Assembly (NCBI GenBank): GCA_022844045.1 | Contig: JALHMM010000001.1 | Coordinates: forward strand, 55,477-119,476 | DNA length: 64,000 nt | Source: Reyranellaceae bacterium | GTDB lineage: Bacteria; Pseudomonadota; Alphaproteobacteria; Reyranellales; Reyranellaceae | Reading direction: 5' to 3' | Part shown: piece by piece, positions 1 to 8,355 of the stretch | Layout: each line of letters begins with the position of its first letter | Position numbering within the stretch: the first letter of the stretch is position 1 | Notes under the pieces: model-generated | The model's database searches: none | What the model saw: only the letters and a program-made list of their open reading frames with translations | Told to the model about the DNA's origin: nothing | Program-made: the position numbers and the translations under genes

Positions 1-326
1 ATGCCAGCCACGCGCAGCGGACCGGCCGAGGTCGCGAACTTCGCCTCGACGTAGCGCGACTGCTCGTCGGTGTCGTCACCGGGCAGCGCGCGGGCGGTGA
101 CCTCGATCGGCGGCACGCGCGAGAGCAGCGCGACGCCGTTGAAGGTCTTCTGACCGATGACCTCGCATTTGTAACCGGCGCTCTCGATCTCGAGCCGCGG
201 GAACTGCGGCTCCTGGCACTTGATCTCCTGCAGCACGACGACGTCGGGATTCGCGCGCTTGAGCCAGTCCGCGAGGTTGCCGACCCGCTTGCGGATCGAG
301 TTGATGTTCCAGGTCGCGATTTTCAT
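1..326 (-). CDS. xthA: Exodeoxyribonuclease III (5' part, runs off the window)
   Basis: Only the first 108 codons are inside the window; the gene continues beyond base 1. The reverse-strand product starts MKIATWNINSIRKR and has the LQEIKCQ stretch typical of the exonuclease III/AP endonuclease fold, where the Asn of WNIN and the Glu of QEIK help bind the catalytic metal. The family repairs abasic sites in DNA in the cytoplasm. The start is set by the ATG at 324-326 and the conserved N-terminus. Repeat A1 lies directly upstream. Family assignment is firm; the rest of the gene cannot be checked here. Confidence 0.9.
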   Translation of the reverse strand, partial: MKIATWNINSIRKRVGNLADWLKRANPDVVVLQEIKCQEPQFPRLEIESAGYKCEVIGQKTFNGVALLSRVPPIEVTARALPGDDTDEQSRYVEAKFATSAGPLRVAG

Positions 327-341
327 GGGGACATCATGCTT

Positions 342-467
342 TACCTTCCCCCGGAGGGGGAAGGTGGCGCGCAGCGACGGAAGGGGGATGTCGAAGACGG
401 ACTCCTGCGTTCGTCTTCGACATCCCCCTTCCGCCCTTCGGGCACCTTCCCCCTCCGGGGGAAGGTA
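342..467. repeat. Nested palindromic repeat, family A copy 1
   Basis: An inverted repeat of about 126 bp. The outer arms (TACCTTCCCCC / GGGGGAAGGTA) are each a small palindrome of their own, and the inner arms carry GGGGGATGTCGAAGACG / CGTCTTCGACATCCCCC. The whole can fold into one long cruciform or two end hairpins plus a stem. It lies between the start of xthA and the 3' end of erpA, and fills the gap almost completely. Close copies are at 15192-15318, 59776-59903 and 63716-63840. Confidence 0.9.
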
Positions 468-473
468 AAACAG

Positions 474-809
474 CTAAACCGCGAACGAGGTGCCGCAGCC
501 GCAGGACGATGTCGCGTTGGGATTGCGCACCTGGAACGAGGCGCCGACCATCTCGTCGACGTAGTCGATCTCGCTGCCCTTGATGAACTCCAGCGAGGTG
601 CTGTCGATCAGCACCGTGGCGCCGTTCTTCTCGATCACCAGATCGTCGTCGTTGCGCTTGGTGTCGAAGTCGAAATTGTACTGGAAGCCCGAGCAGCCGC
701 CGCCTAGCACGGCGACGCGCAGCATCGAGGGCTGGGCCTCGCGCGAGGCGAGGTAGGCGATGCGGCGGGCGGCGCTGTCGGTCAGGCCTACGCCGAGGGA
801 TTCGCTCAT
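474..809 (-). CDS. erpA: Iron-sulfur cluster insertion protein ErpA
   Basis: A 111-residue A-type Fe-S carrier. It has the three conserved cysteines: C39 in GGGCSGF and C103/C105 in the C-terminal CGCG motif. Such proteins receive a cluster from the Suf/Isc scaffold and hand it to apoproteins in the cytoplasm. Length matches the family (about 105-120). ErpA, IscA and SufA are hard to separate by sequence; the absence of suf genes nearby and the N-terminal VGLTDSAARRI favour ErpA. Its 3' end abuts repeat A1. Confidence 0.9.
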   Translation of the reverse strand: MSESLGVGLTDSAARRIAYLASREAQPSMLRVAVLGGGCSGFQYNFDFDTKRNDDDLVIEKNGATVLIDSTSLEFIKGSEIDYVDEMVGASFQVRNPNATSSCGCGTSFAV

Positions 810-967
810 CTCTTGCTCTCCGGCGGCCGCCTGGGCCGCTGACGTCCTAAAGTGTCTCTAGATGTGGGGTGTTGACGCTTCCTGTCAACCTTATGCGGCG
901 TAAGGGTTTGGGCGACCCAGCGCCCCTGTGGTAGGGTCCCGCCACAAGACGCACCATAAGGAAACCC

Positions 968-1747
968 ATGGTCGACGCCCCTGCGGCCACACAAGCTCCG
1001 GCGCCCCTGCCGCTCTTTTACAAGCAGCCCCGGCCGCTGGACGCCAATATCCACAAGGCCAGCCGGCTCAAGGACAACGCCAGTTTCGCCTTCGCCCGGC
1101 GGGCCAATTCGGTGCCGATCAACGGCGTCGAGTTCGCCATTGCCCAGCGCCACTACCCGATCGTCTTCACCGGGACCGGCAAGCCGTTTCCCGCCGCCGT
1201 GATGGGGCTCAGGGTCGACGAGAACCTGTTCGTCGGCGACGACGGACGGTGGGTCGAGGGCATCTACGTGCCGGCCTATGTCCGGCGCTACCCCTTCGTC
1301 TTCATCGAGGCGCCTGAGGACAAGCTGATCCTGGCGATCGACGAGGGCAGCGGCCTGCTGGTCGACGAGGGCCCGCACAAGCTGTTCGACGAAGCCGGCA
1401 AGCCGACGCCGCTGGTCAACGGCGCGCTGCAGTTTTGCGGCGCCTACCAGGCCAATTTCAAGCAGTCCCTGGAGTTCATCGACGCGCTCGTCACACAGGA
1501 TCTGCTGGTCGACAACCGTGCCAACGCGGTGCTGGCCAACGGCGAGCGGCTGACGCTCGGCGGCTTCAAGGTGATCGACGACGAGAAATTCAAGGCGGTG
1601 CCGGCCGTCGTGCTCGAGGCTTGGCGCAACCAGGGCTGGCTCGCCTGGATCTATGCCCATTTCTTCTCGCTGACGGGCTGGAATGGCCTGGCGGCGCTCG
1701 CCAGCAAGCGCCCGCCCGCCGTCGAGGTCGCGACAAAGCGCGGCTAG
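968..1747 (+). CDS. SapC-family protein
   Basis: A 259-residue protein resembling the SapC family common in alpha- and betaproteobacteria. Recognisable parts are an N-terminal FYKQPRPLD segment, a central region containing IVFTGTGKPFPAAVMGL, and WVEGIYVPAYVRRYPF. The family is named after a Campylobacter surface-layer locus, but its biochemical role is not established and this protein has no obvious signal peptide. The ATG at 968 follows an AAGGAAACCC ribosome-binding stretch. It is a single gene, divergent from erpA. Confidence 0.8.
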   Translation: MVDAPAATQAPAPLPLFYKQPRPLDANIHKASRLKDNASFAFARRANSVPINGVEFAIAQRHYPIVFTGTGKPFPAAVMGLRVDENLFVGDDGRWVEGIYVPAYVRRYPFVFIEAPEDKLILAIDEGSGLLVDEGPHKLFDEAGKPTPLVNGALQFCGAYQANFKQSLEFIDALVTQDLLVDNRANAVLANGERLTLGGFKVIDDEKFKAVPAVVLEAWRNQGWLAWIYAHFFSLTGWNGLAALASKRPPAVEVATKRG

Positions 1748-1886
1748 CCTTTATGACGGCTGGCGTCCCGCCGACCCCCCGGAGTCGAGCGGGCGCTTGC
1801 CGCGCATGGATGCGTCTGTTGCTCGACTACGCGCAGCGTTGAGTTGCTTCGGCTCCGGTGCCGCGTGAACCCAAGGGGAGCAGGTC

Positions 1887-2096
1887 ATGAGCAAACTTGT
1901 CAGTATCGCTTTGTGTTTGGCGACCATGTCGCTGATGGCTGTTGGCCTCGGCCACGCCGAGACCATCAAGGCGAATCCCGCCGAGTCCAAAATCATCAAG
2001 CACAAACCTGCGGACTCCAAGATCATCAAAGCGAAACCTTCGGATCCCAAGAGCCAGAAGGTAAACCCCGGCGAGATCAAGACCATTAGGCCCTAG
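1887..2096 (+). CDS. Small exported protein with lysine/serine repeats
   Basis: A 69-residue protein. Residues 1-24 form a typical signal peptide ending in GHA before ETI. The mature part is about 45 residues built from an imperfect repeat of roughly 10 residues, PAESKIIKHK / PADSKIIKAK / PSDPKSQKVN, so it is highly basic and probably unstructured. An AGGGGAGCAGGTC stretch gives a good ribosome-binding site before the ATG. I do not recognise a family. A periplasmic or extracellular polybasic peptide is the plain description; no function can be assigned. Confidence 0.7.
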   Translation: MSKLVSIALCLATMSLMAVGLGHAETIKANPAESKIIKHKPADSKIIKAKPSDPKSQKVNPGEIKTIRP

Positions 2097-2162
2097 TCGC
2101 GGGCCGGCCCGGCACGCGTCGGCAGCGGCGCGAAATTCCAGCATGCGCATGCGTCTCGGCGA

Positions 2163-3110
2163 TCAGCCTTGCTTGGCCTGCCGTGCCCGTACGCCTTCGC
2201 GGTAAAGGATGTAGAGGCCCGAGCCGATCACCAGCGGCAGGCCGTACCACACGCTGTCGCCCGGCAGCTCCTGGAAGAAGATCCAGCCGAAGCCGAAAGC
2301 GAAGATGATCGCGGTGTACTCGAAGGGCGCCAGCACCGAGGGCGGCGCCAGGCGCAGCGCGCGGGTCGAGAAGATCTGGCCGACGCCGCCCATCAGGCCG
2401 ACCGCCGCCAGCCACAGCCAGTCCCAGCCCACCGGATCGCGCCAGTGCGTCGCCGGGTCGATCAGGCACAGGCCGCCGAACACCACCATGCAGGCGGTGC
2501 CGTAGTAGAACATCGAGGATTCGTCTCGGTCGGTGCGTGCGATACGCCGCAGGACGACGATGTTGAAGGCGTAGAGGAACGTCGCGCCCAGGGTGACCAT
2601 GGAGACGATGTCGAGACCGGCGCCGGGATTGAGAATGATCATCACGCCGACGAAGCCGACACCGATCGCGCTCCAGCGGCGCCAGCCGACGTTTTCACCG
2701 AGGATCGGGATCGACAGCGCCGCCATGAAGAAGGGTGCGGCGAAGGAGATGGCATAGACATCGACCAGCGGCGCGCGCGGGAAGGCCCAGAAGAAGCCGA
2801 AGGTCGCCACCACGCCGCATACCGTGCGCAGCGACTGCCAGCCGGGTTGACGCGTGCGCAGCGCCGCGACGCCGACACTCATCGACATCATGATCAACAA
2901 CGGGATGAAGGCGAGGGCGCTGCGGAACAGCAGGACCTGGGCCACCGGATAGCCGCTGCCCAGCCACTTCACCAGCGTATCCATCGCGGCGAACACCACG
3001 ATGGCCCCGAACTTGGCGTAGATGCCGTAGACGACGTGCCGGTCGGTGGCGCCCAACGCGGTTTGACCGAACATGACGCGCGGCTTAGCACACTTTTCGA
3101 CTTCGATCAT
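2163..3110 (-). CDS. DMT-superfamily (EamA) transporter
   Basis: A 315-residue membrane protein with about ten hydrophobic segments arranged as two EamA repeats. Typical signatures are AMDTLVKWL in helix 1, ILGENVGWRRW at the end of the first repeat, and LAPFEYTAIIFAF with FFQELPG in the second. Relatives export metabolites, amino acids or drugs across the inner membrane; the substrate is unknown here. The real start could be internal, since the first 25 residues are not hydrophobic. Repeat D1 lies upstream, between it and the divergent cyclase gene. Confidence 0.85.
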   Translation of the reverse strand: MIEVEKCAKPRVMFGQTALGATDRHVVYGIYAKFGAIVVFAAMDTLVKWLGSGYPVAQVLLFRSALAFIPLLIMMSMSVGVAALRTRQPGWQSLRTVCGVVATFGFFWAFPRAPLVDVYAISFAAPFFMAALSIPILGENVGWRRWSAIGVGFVGVMIILNPGAGLDIVSMVTLGATFLYAFNIVVLRRIARTDRDESSMFYYGTACMVVFGGLCLIDPATHWRDPVGWDWLWLAAVGLMGGVGQIFSTRALRLAPPSVLAPFEYTAIIFAFGFGWIFFQELPGDSVWYGLPLVIGSGLYILYREGVRARQAKQG

Positions 3111-3150
3111 ACGGCAGTGCGGCTAATGTCACGCCGATGTCGTACGACCA

Positions 3151-3252
3151 CCCCCTCATCCCTAACCCCTCTCCCGCGAGGGGCGAGGGGAACATGAGCT
3201 CCGAGTCTTCCTCCCCTCTCCCCTCGTGGGAGAGGGGTCGGGGGTGAGGGGG
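3151..3252. repeat. Palindromic repeat, family D
   Basis: An inverted repeat of about 100 bp with arms CCCCCTCATCCCTAACCCCT and the counterpart ending GGGGTCGGGGGTGAGGGGG, plus inner CCTCTCCC/GGGAGAGG pairs. It lies between the divergent starts of the EamA transporter and the CHASE2 cyclase, and overlaps the most upstream in-frame ATG of the cyclase gene. It differs in sequence from families A and B but has the same architecture. Confidence 0.8.
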
Positions 3253-3255
3253 CTC

Positions 3256-5508
3256 GTGCACCGCGTTCACCGCTTCCTCACCGCGCGCCTGCCTTTGCTT
3301 GCGTCGCTGGTGGTGCTGGTCGGCGCGCTTGTCCTTCGCGCGGCTGATCCCGCCGTCGTCACGCGCCTGCGCGACGTTGCCTTCGACACCTTCCAGCGCA
3401 TCAATCCGCGCGCCGTGCCCGAAGACATGCCGGTGCGCATCGTCGACATCGACGAGGCGGCGTTGGCGGCGCATGGCCAATGGCCCTGGCCGCGCACCGT
3501 GGTCGCGCGGCTGAACGACAGGCTGGTCGAGAAGGGCGCGCTGGTGATCGCCTATGACGTGATCTTCGCCGAGCCCGACCGCTCCTCGATCCCGCGCCTG
3601 GCGCGCGATCTGGCGAGCTTCACCGATCCCGAGACCCTGCAGCGCATCATCACGACGTTTCCCGACAACGACGTGGTGTTCGCCGCCTCATTGGCGGGAT
3701 CGCGCAGCGTGCTGGGCTTCGGCTTCGAGCCGGTGGCGCGTGGCACGGCACCCCGGCGCAAGAACGGCTTCGCCGCCGCCGGCGACGATCCGCGCGGCTT
3801 CCTGCCGATCTGGCCGGGCTCGGTGAAGCCGATCGACATGCTGGAGCAGGCGGCGCGCGGCCTAGGCTCCGTCAACACCGACGCCGATCCGTCGAGCGAC
3901 GCCGGCGTGGTGCGTCGCGTGCCGATGCTGTTCCGGCTGGGCGGGCAGAGCGAGCCCTATCCGGCGTTGGCGATCGAGACCCTGCGCCTGGCGCAGGATG
4001 CCAGCACCTATATCGCGAAGAGCTCCGGTGCCAGCGGTGAGGCCGCCTTCGGTACGCGCACCGGCTTCGTCTCGATCAAGGTTGGCCAGGTCGAGATCCC
4101 GACCGACGCGCAAGGCCGTGTCACGCTCTACGATTCCGGCCATCGCCCGTCGCGCTACGTCTCGGCCAAGGCGGTGCTCGACGGCAGCGTGCCGACCGAC
4201 AGGCTCGACGGCCACATCGTCTTCATCGGCACCTCGGCGCTGGGCCTGAAAGATCTGCGCCACACGCCGATCGCGGCCAACGTGCCGGGCGTCGAGGTAC
4301 ATGCGCAGATCGTCGAGCAGATCCTGTCCGGCGTTTATCTGCTGCGGCCCGACTACGCCACCGGGCTGGAGCTGCTGTTCATCGCCGTGCTCGGCGCGCT
4401 GTTCGTCGTGCTGGTGCCGAGGCTGAGCGGCGGGCAGATGGCGCTGGTCGCGCTGGCTGGCATCACCATCGCCGTGCTCGGCCCGTGGCTCGCCTTTTCG
4501 CTGGGACGCCAGCTGATCGATCCGGTCTACCCGGCCGCAACCCTGGCGGCTGTCTACGCCGTCGGTTCGGCCTTCGGCTTCATGCGGGCCGAGGCCGAGC
4601 GCGCGCGCATCCGCGGCGCTTTCGGCATGTATCTCTCGCCCGACCTCGTGGCCCAGCTCGCGCGCCAGCCCGACCGGCTGAAGCTGGGCGGCGAGCAGCG
4701 CGAGATCACCGTGATGTTCACCGACGTGCGCGGCTTCACCACCATCGCCGAGCAGTTCGACCCGCAAGGCCTGGCGCTGTTCATGAACCGCTTCCTGACG
4801 CCGATGACCGACATCATCCTCGAAGCGCGCGGCACGGTCGACAAGTACATGGGCGACAACATCATGGCGTTCTGGAACGCGCCGCTGGATCTCGCCCATC
4901 ACGCACGCCATGCCTGCGAGGCGGCGCTCGCGATGACCAAGCGGCTGGCCGAACTCGATATCGAGTGGCGGCGCGAGGCGCACGAGCAGGGGCGCAATCA
5001 TATCCCCGTGATGATCGGCATCGGCCTCAACACCGGCGTCGCCTCGGTGGGCAATTTCGGCAGCACGCAGCGGTTTGCCTATACCTTGCTCGGCGATTCG
5101 GTGAATCTCGCGGCGCGGCTGGAAGGCCAATGCAAGACCTACGCGGTGGGCACGATCCTGGGCGAGGCGACCGCGAAAGCCGCGCCGGAATTCGCGCTGG
5201 TCGAGCTCGACCTGATCAAGGTCAAGGGCAAGACCGAGCCGGAGCGCATCTTCGCGCTGGCCGGCGACAAGACGATGGCAAGCACGCCCGAATTCGCGGC
5301 GTTGCTCGAGAAGCAGGAGGCGTTTCTGGTGGCCTACAGGGCAGGTGATTTCGAGGCGGCGCTCGAACGCGTGGGCGTGGCTCAGGCCGCCGCCGAGGCG
5401 GCGGGCTGGGTCAGCGGTTACTACGACGTGATGCGCCAGCGCGCCGAGACGTTGATCGCCGCCCCGCCGCCGATCTGGGACGGTGTCTTCGTGGCGACCG
5501 AGAAATGA
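3256..5508 (+). CDS. CHASE2-domain adenylate/guanylate cyclase
   Basis: About 750 residues. An N-terminal membrane helix is followed by an extracytoplasmic CHASE2 sensor domain (roughly 45-370), three hydrophobic helices (about 375-455) and a class III cyclase domain. FTDVRGF (Asp about 490) and KYMGDNIMAF supply the metal-binding aspartates, and GDSVNLAAR lies in the dimer interface. It should make cAMP (less likely cGMP) in response to a periplasmic signal. An ATG at 3226 is in frame but lies inside repeat D1, so the GTG at 3256 (or 3244) is the better start. The stop overlaps the next ATG by 4 bp, implying translational coupling. Confidence 0.88.
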   Translation: MHRVHRFLTARLPLLASLVVLVGALVLRAADPAVVTRLRDVAFDTFQRINPRAVPEDMPVRIVDIDEAALAAHGQWPWPRTVVARLNDRLVEKGALVIAYDVIFAEPDRSSIPRLARDLASFTDPETLQRIITTFPDNDVVFAASLAGSRSVLGFGFEPVARGTAPRRKNGFAAAGDDPRGFLPIWPGSVKPIDMLEQAARGLGSVNTDADPSSDAGVVRRVPMLFRLGGQSEPYPALAIETLRLAQDASTYIAKSSGASGEAAFGTRTGFVSIKVGQVEIPTDAQGRVTLYDSGHRPSRYVSAKAVLDGSVPTDRLDGHIVFIGTSALGLKDLRHTPIAANVPGVEVHAQIVEQILSGVYLLRPDYATGLELLFIAVLGALFVVLVPRLSGGQMALVALAGITIAVLGPWLAFSLGRQLIDPVYPAATLAAVYAVGSAFGFMRAEAERARIRGAFGMYLSPDLVAQLARQPDRLKLGGEQREITVMFTDVRGFTTIAEQFDPQGLALFMNRFLTPMTDIILEARGTVDKYMGDNIMAFWNAPLDLAHHARHACEAALAMTKRLAELDIEWRREAHEQGRNHIPVMIGIGLNTGVASVGNFGSTQRFAYTLLGDSVNLAARLEGQCKTYAVGTILGEATAKAAPEFALVELDLIKVKGKTEPERIFALAGDKTMASTPEFAALLEKQEAFLVAYRAGDFEAALERVGVAQAAAEAAGWVSGYYDVMRQRAETLIAAPPPIWDGVFVATEK

Positions 5509-6395
5509 CGCGCCCCCAGGATCGCGTCGCCGCCATCGAGGCGGTGATCAGCCGCGAAGTCGGCCGTGGTGCCAAGCCGCTGATGGACGCGACGGCAGGC
5601 AATCTGCTGCGCGCTGTCGAGTCGATCGCCGAAGTGCACGCGCCGCGCATCGGCCTGATCACCGGCTTCGCCGTGCCGACAGAGCAGGGCCCACGCGCCG
5701 AGACCGACGGTCCCCCCGGCATGGCGCACATGGCGGCGGCCTTTCGCACCGCCGGCTGGCCGGTGCGGCTGGCCACCGACGCGCTCTGCGCACCGGCTTG
5801 TCGTGTTGCGTTAGCGTCGCTGCCGCGCGCCACCGACGTGCCGATCGACACAGAGGATTGCGCGACCGTCATCCGACGCTGGCTCGACGCCGGCATCACG
5901 CACGTGATCTCGATCGAGCGCTGCGGGCTCGCGCGCGACGGCAAGCCGCGTAACATGCGCGGCGAGGACGTCTCGTCCTTTACGCCACCGCTCGACGATC
6001 TGTTCCTGGCCGCCAAGTGGCGGCGCATCGCCATCGGCGATGGCGGCAACGAGATCGGCATGGGCAGCCTGCCGCTCGAGCTGATTGCCCGCACCGTGCC
6101 CAACGGCGAGCGCATCGCCTGCGCCACGGCGGCCGACGACCTGATCGTCGCCGGCGTGTCGAACTGGGGCGGCTACGCCATCGTCGGCGCGCTGGCGGCG
6201 GTGATGCCGGCGCTGGCGCCGGTGCTGCTTGAGTCGCTCACCGCCGAGCACGACCGGCGCCTCATTGAACGACTCGTGCGCGAAGGCGACACGGTCGACG
6301 GCGTCACGCGCGAGGCCGAAGCGACGGTTGACGGCATGCCGATGTCGGCACACGCTGAGGTGATCACCGCGATCCGCGCCGCGGCTATCGACTGA
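5505..6395 (+). CDS. D-glutamate cyclase-like protein (DUF4392 family)
   Basis: A 296-residue protein of the DUF4392/DGLUCY C-terminal type. Signatures are LITGFAVP near residue 51, ETDGPPGMAHMA, HVISIERCG and the glycine-rich IGDGGNEIGMG around 177-187. Mammalian DGLUCY interconverts D-glutamate and 5-oxo-D-proline; bacterial members are often annotated the same way, but the activity here is inferred. The start overlaps the cyclase stop as ATGA, so the two are probably co-translated. No other D-amino acid gene is adjacent. Confidence 0.75.
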   Translation: MTRPQDRVAAIEAVISREVGRGAKPLMDATAGNLLRAVESIAEVHAPRIGLITGFAVPTEQGPRAETDGPPGMAHMAAAFRTAGWPVRLATDALCAPACRVALASLPRATDVPIDTEDCATVIRRWLDAGITHVISIERCGLARDGKPRNMRGEDVSSFTPPLDDLFLAAKWRRIAIGDGGNEIGMGSLPLELIARTVPNGERIACATAADDLIVAGVSNWGGYAIVGALAAVMPALAPVLLESLTAEHDRRLIERLVREGDTVDGVTREAEATVDGMPMSAHAEVITAIRAAAID

Positions 6396-7539
6396 AGGCG
6401 GCGCGGGCGCGATCGAGTGCCAGCACCAGGATGCCGGCGGCGAGGCCCCAGAACGCCGAACCGAGTCCAAGGAACGTCACGCCCGCGGCGCTGACGGCGA
6501 AGGTGACCCCGGCGGCGTAGCGATGCGCCGGCTGTTCCAGCGCCACGCCCAGCGCGCCGATGAAGGGCGCGAGCAAGGCCAAGCCGGCGATGGTTGCCAT
6601 CAGCGCCGGCGGCAGGGCGGCGAAGACCGCGACCAGCGAGGCGCCGAAGATTGCGCATAGGAGATAGCCAGCGGCGTAGAAGGGGCCGACCTGCCAGCGC
6701 TTGGCCGGATCGGGATGCGTATCGGGGCCGGTGCAGAGCGAGGCGGTGATCGCCGCGAGGTTGCTGGTGTGCGCGCCCAAAGGCGCGGTGAGCAGCGAGG
6801 CGAGCCCGGTGACGGCGAGGATCGGCCGCACGGGTGGCGCGTAACCGGCGGCGCGCAGCACAGCGAAGCCCGGCAGGTTCTGCGATGCCATGGTGACCAG
6901 GAACAGCGGTAGGCCCAGGCCGATCAGCGCCGCCGGATCGAAGGTCGGCGCGATGAGCTCGACATGCGAGAGGCCGACGCCCGACACGCCGCTCAGCCGG
7001 CCGGCGAGCCAGGCCCAGACGAGGCCGACCACGACGACGATCGGCACGGCGGCGATCGGCGCCACCAGCCGCAGCCCGAGGAACAGGCCGATCAGCACCA
7101 GCACGAAGAGCGGATCGCTGTTGATGCCGGCCACGGCGCCGATGACGAAGCGCAGCAGTACGCCGGCGAGCATGGCGCCGGCGATCGCCGGCGGGATGCG
7201 CTCGATCAGCGCCGCCAGCGGCTTGAGCGCGGCGCTGAGCAGGATCAGCGCGGCGGCGAACAGGAACGCGCCGACCGCCTGATGCGGATCGTAGACGCCG
7301 GGCATCGCCGCGATCAGCGCCGCGCCCGGCGTCGACCACGCCGTGACGATCGGCTGGCGATGCCGCCAGGTCAGCCACGCCGTCGTGCCGGCCATCGCCA
7401 GGCAGAGGCCTGTGACCCAGGAGGTGATCTGCCCCGGCGAGGCACCCACCGCGCGCGCCGCCTCGACGATCACCGCCAAGGTGCCGCCGAAGCCGACCAG
7501 CACCGCGACAACGGGCGAACCGATGAGGGAGAGACGCAC
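6385..7539 (-). CDS. BenE-family benzoate/H+ symporter-like membrane protein
   Basis: 384 residues and about eleven to twelve hydrophobic segments. Family features include TAWSTPGAALIA, PPAIAGAMLAGVLLRF, LVTMASQNLPGFAVLR and LGAHTSNLAAITASL, all typical of BenE. The reading frame stays open upstream through repeat B1, but the GTG at 7539 is preceded by GGAAGGAGATTGTGC, a good ribosome-binding site, and gives a normal N-terminus. Relatives import benzoate with protons, but there is no benzoate catabolic gene nearby, so the substrate is uncertain. Its 3' end overlaps the convergent DUF4392 gene by about 11 bp. Confidence 0.82.
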   Translation of the reverse strand: MRLSLIGSPVVAVLVGFGGTLAVIVEAARAVGASPGQITSWVTGLCLAMAGTTAWLTWRHRQPIVTAWSTPGAALIAAMPGVYDPHQAVGAFLFAAALILLSAALKPLAALIERIPPAIAGAMLAGVLLRFVIGAVAGINSDPLFVLVLIGLFLGLRLVAPIAAVPIVVVVGLVWAWLAGRLSGVSGVGLSHVELIAPTFDPAALIGLGLPLFLVTMASQNLPGFAVLRAAGYAPPVRPILAVTGLASLLTAPLGAHTSNLAAITASLCTGPDTHPDPAKRWQVGPFYAAGYLLCAIFGASLVAVFAALPPALMATIAGLALLAPFIGALGVALEQPAHRYAAGVTFAVSAAGVTFLGLGSAFWGLAAGILVLALDRARAAFSR

Positions 7540-7552
7540 GCACAATCTCCTT

Positions 7553-7707
7553 CCTTCTCCCCCGCGAATGCGGGGAGAAGGTGCCCGAAGGGCGGATGAG
7601 GGGCTTCGCGGGGCTTCAACAACGACGATGTTCGTCGTTGCACGAGGAAGCCCCTCATCCGCCTCGCTTTCGCTCGGCACCTTCTCCCCGCCTGCGCGGG
7701 GAGAAGG
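7553..7707. repeat. Nested palindromic repeat, family B copy 1
   Basis: About 155 bp. The outer arms CCTTCTCCCC / GGGGAGAAGG each form a small palindrome around GCGAATGCG or GCCTGCGC. The inner arms are GGATGAGGGGCTTC / GAAGCCCCTCATCC, and the centre contains a further perfect hairpin, AACGACGA-TGT-TCGTCGTT. It lies directly upstream of the benE ribosome-binding site and occupies most of the gap between that gene and the divergent GNAT gene. Copy 2 is at 12208-12361. Confidence 0.9.
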
Positions 7708-7771
7708 GAGCATGGCGCGCCTCATATCGCAGGGCGGGCGCGGGGCCGCAAGTCGGGGTAGAAGAGGGCTG

Positions 7772-8296
7772 ATGCTGATCGAGACAGCCCGCCTGGGCCT
7801 GCGCGCTTGGCGTACGACGGACCGCGACGCCTTCGCGGCGATGAACAGCGATGCCGAGGTCATGGCCGACGAGGGCGGTCCGCTCGACCGTACCGCGAGC
7901 GATGCCAAGCTCGATCGCTATGCGGCGACCTTCGAGCGGCACGGCTTCGGCCGCTGGCTGATCGAAGATCGCGACGGCGGGTTCCTTGGCTATGCCGGTG
8001 TGATGCCATCGCCGCCCCGCCATCCGCTGGGCGAACATGTCGAGATCGGCTGGCGTCTCGTGCGAGCGGCCTGGGGCCGCGGCTACGCGACAGAGGCGGC
8101 GCGAGCGGCGCTGGACGACGCGCTCGGGCGGGCGGGTTTGCCGGAGGTGCTGGCCTATACCGCGCCTGACAATCTGCGCTCGCAGGCGGTGATGGAGCGG
8201 CTGCGGCTGTTTCGCGATCCGACACGGGACTTCACGGCCGACTACGGAAAGCAGAAGGGCTGGCGCGGTTTGGTCTGGGTGGCACGGCGCGGCTGA
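7772..8296 (+). CDS. GNAT-family N-acetyltransferase (RimJ/RimL-like)
   Basis: 174 residues. Starts MLIETARLGLRAW, typical of the Acetyltransf_3/RimJ-L type, with EIGWRLVRAAWGRGYATEAARAALDD forming the acetyl-CoA binding loop (R/Q-x-x-G-x-G/A) and a C-terminal NLRSQAVMERL. It transfers an acetyl group to an unknown amine, perhaps a protein N-terminus or small molecule. An open frame continues upstream through repeat B1, but the ATG at 7772 follows an AGAGGG site and gives the family's usual N-terminus. Confidence 0.85.
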   Translation: MLIETARLGLRAWRTTDRDAFAAMNSDAEVMADEGGPLDRTASDAKLDRYAATFERHGFGRWLIEDRDGGFLGYAGVMPSPPRHPLGEHVEIGWRLVRAAWGRGYATEAARAALDDALGRAGLPEVLAYTAPDNLRSQAVMERLRLFRDPTRDFTADYGKQKGWRGLVWVARRG

Positions 8297-8355
8297 CGGT
8301 TGCTCTGCCGGCGGGCGGCGGCTAGTACCGTCGCCGACCAACAGACGGACGACCC

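Noticed and set aside
3226..3255. ATG at 3226 as the start of the CHASE2 cyclase
   Set aside because: The codons between 3226 and 3255 lie inside repeat D1 and give a composition unlike the protein. GTG starts downstream are better.
5411..6127. Long reverse frame opposite the DUF4392 and cyclase genes
   Set aside because: A shadow frame of high-G+C coding sequence: biased composition, no family match and no ribosome-binding site.
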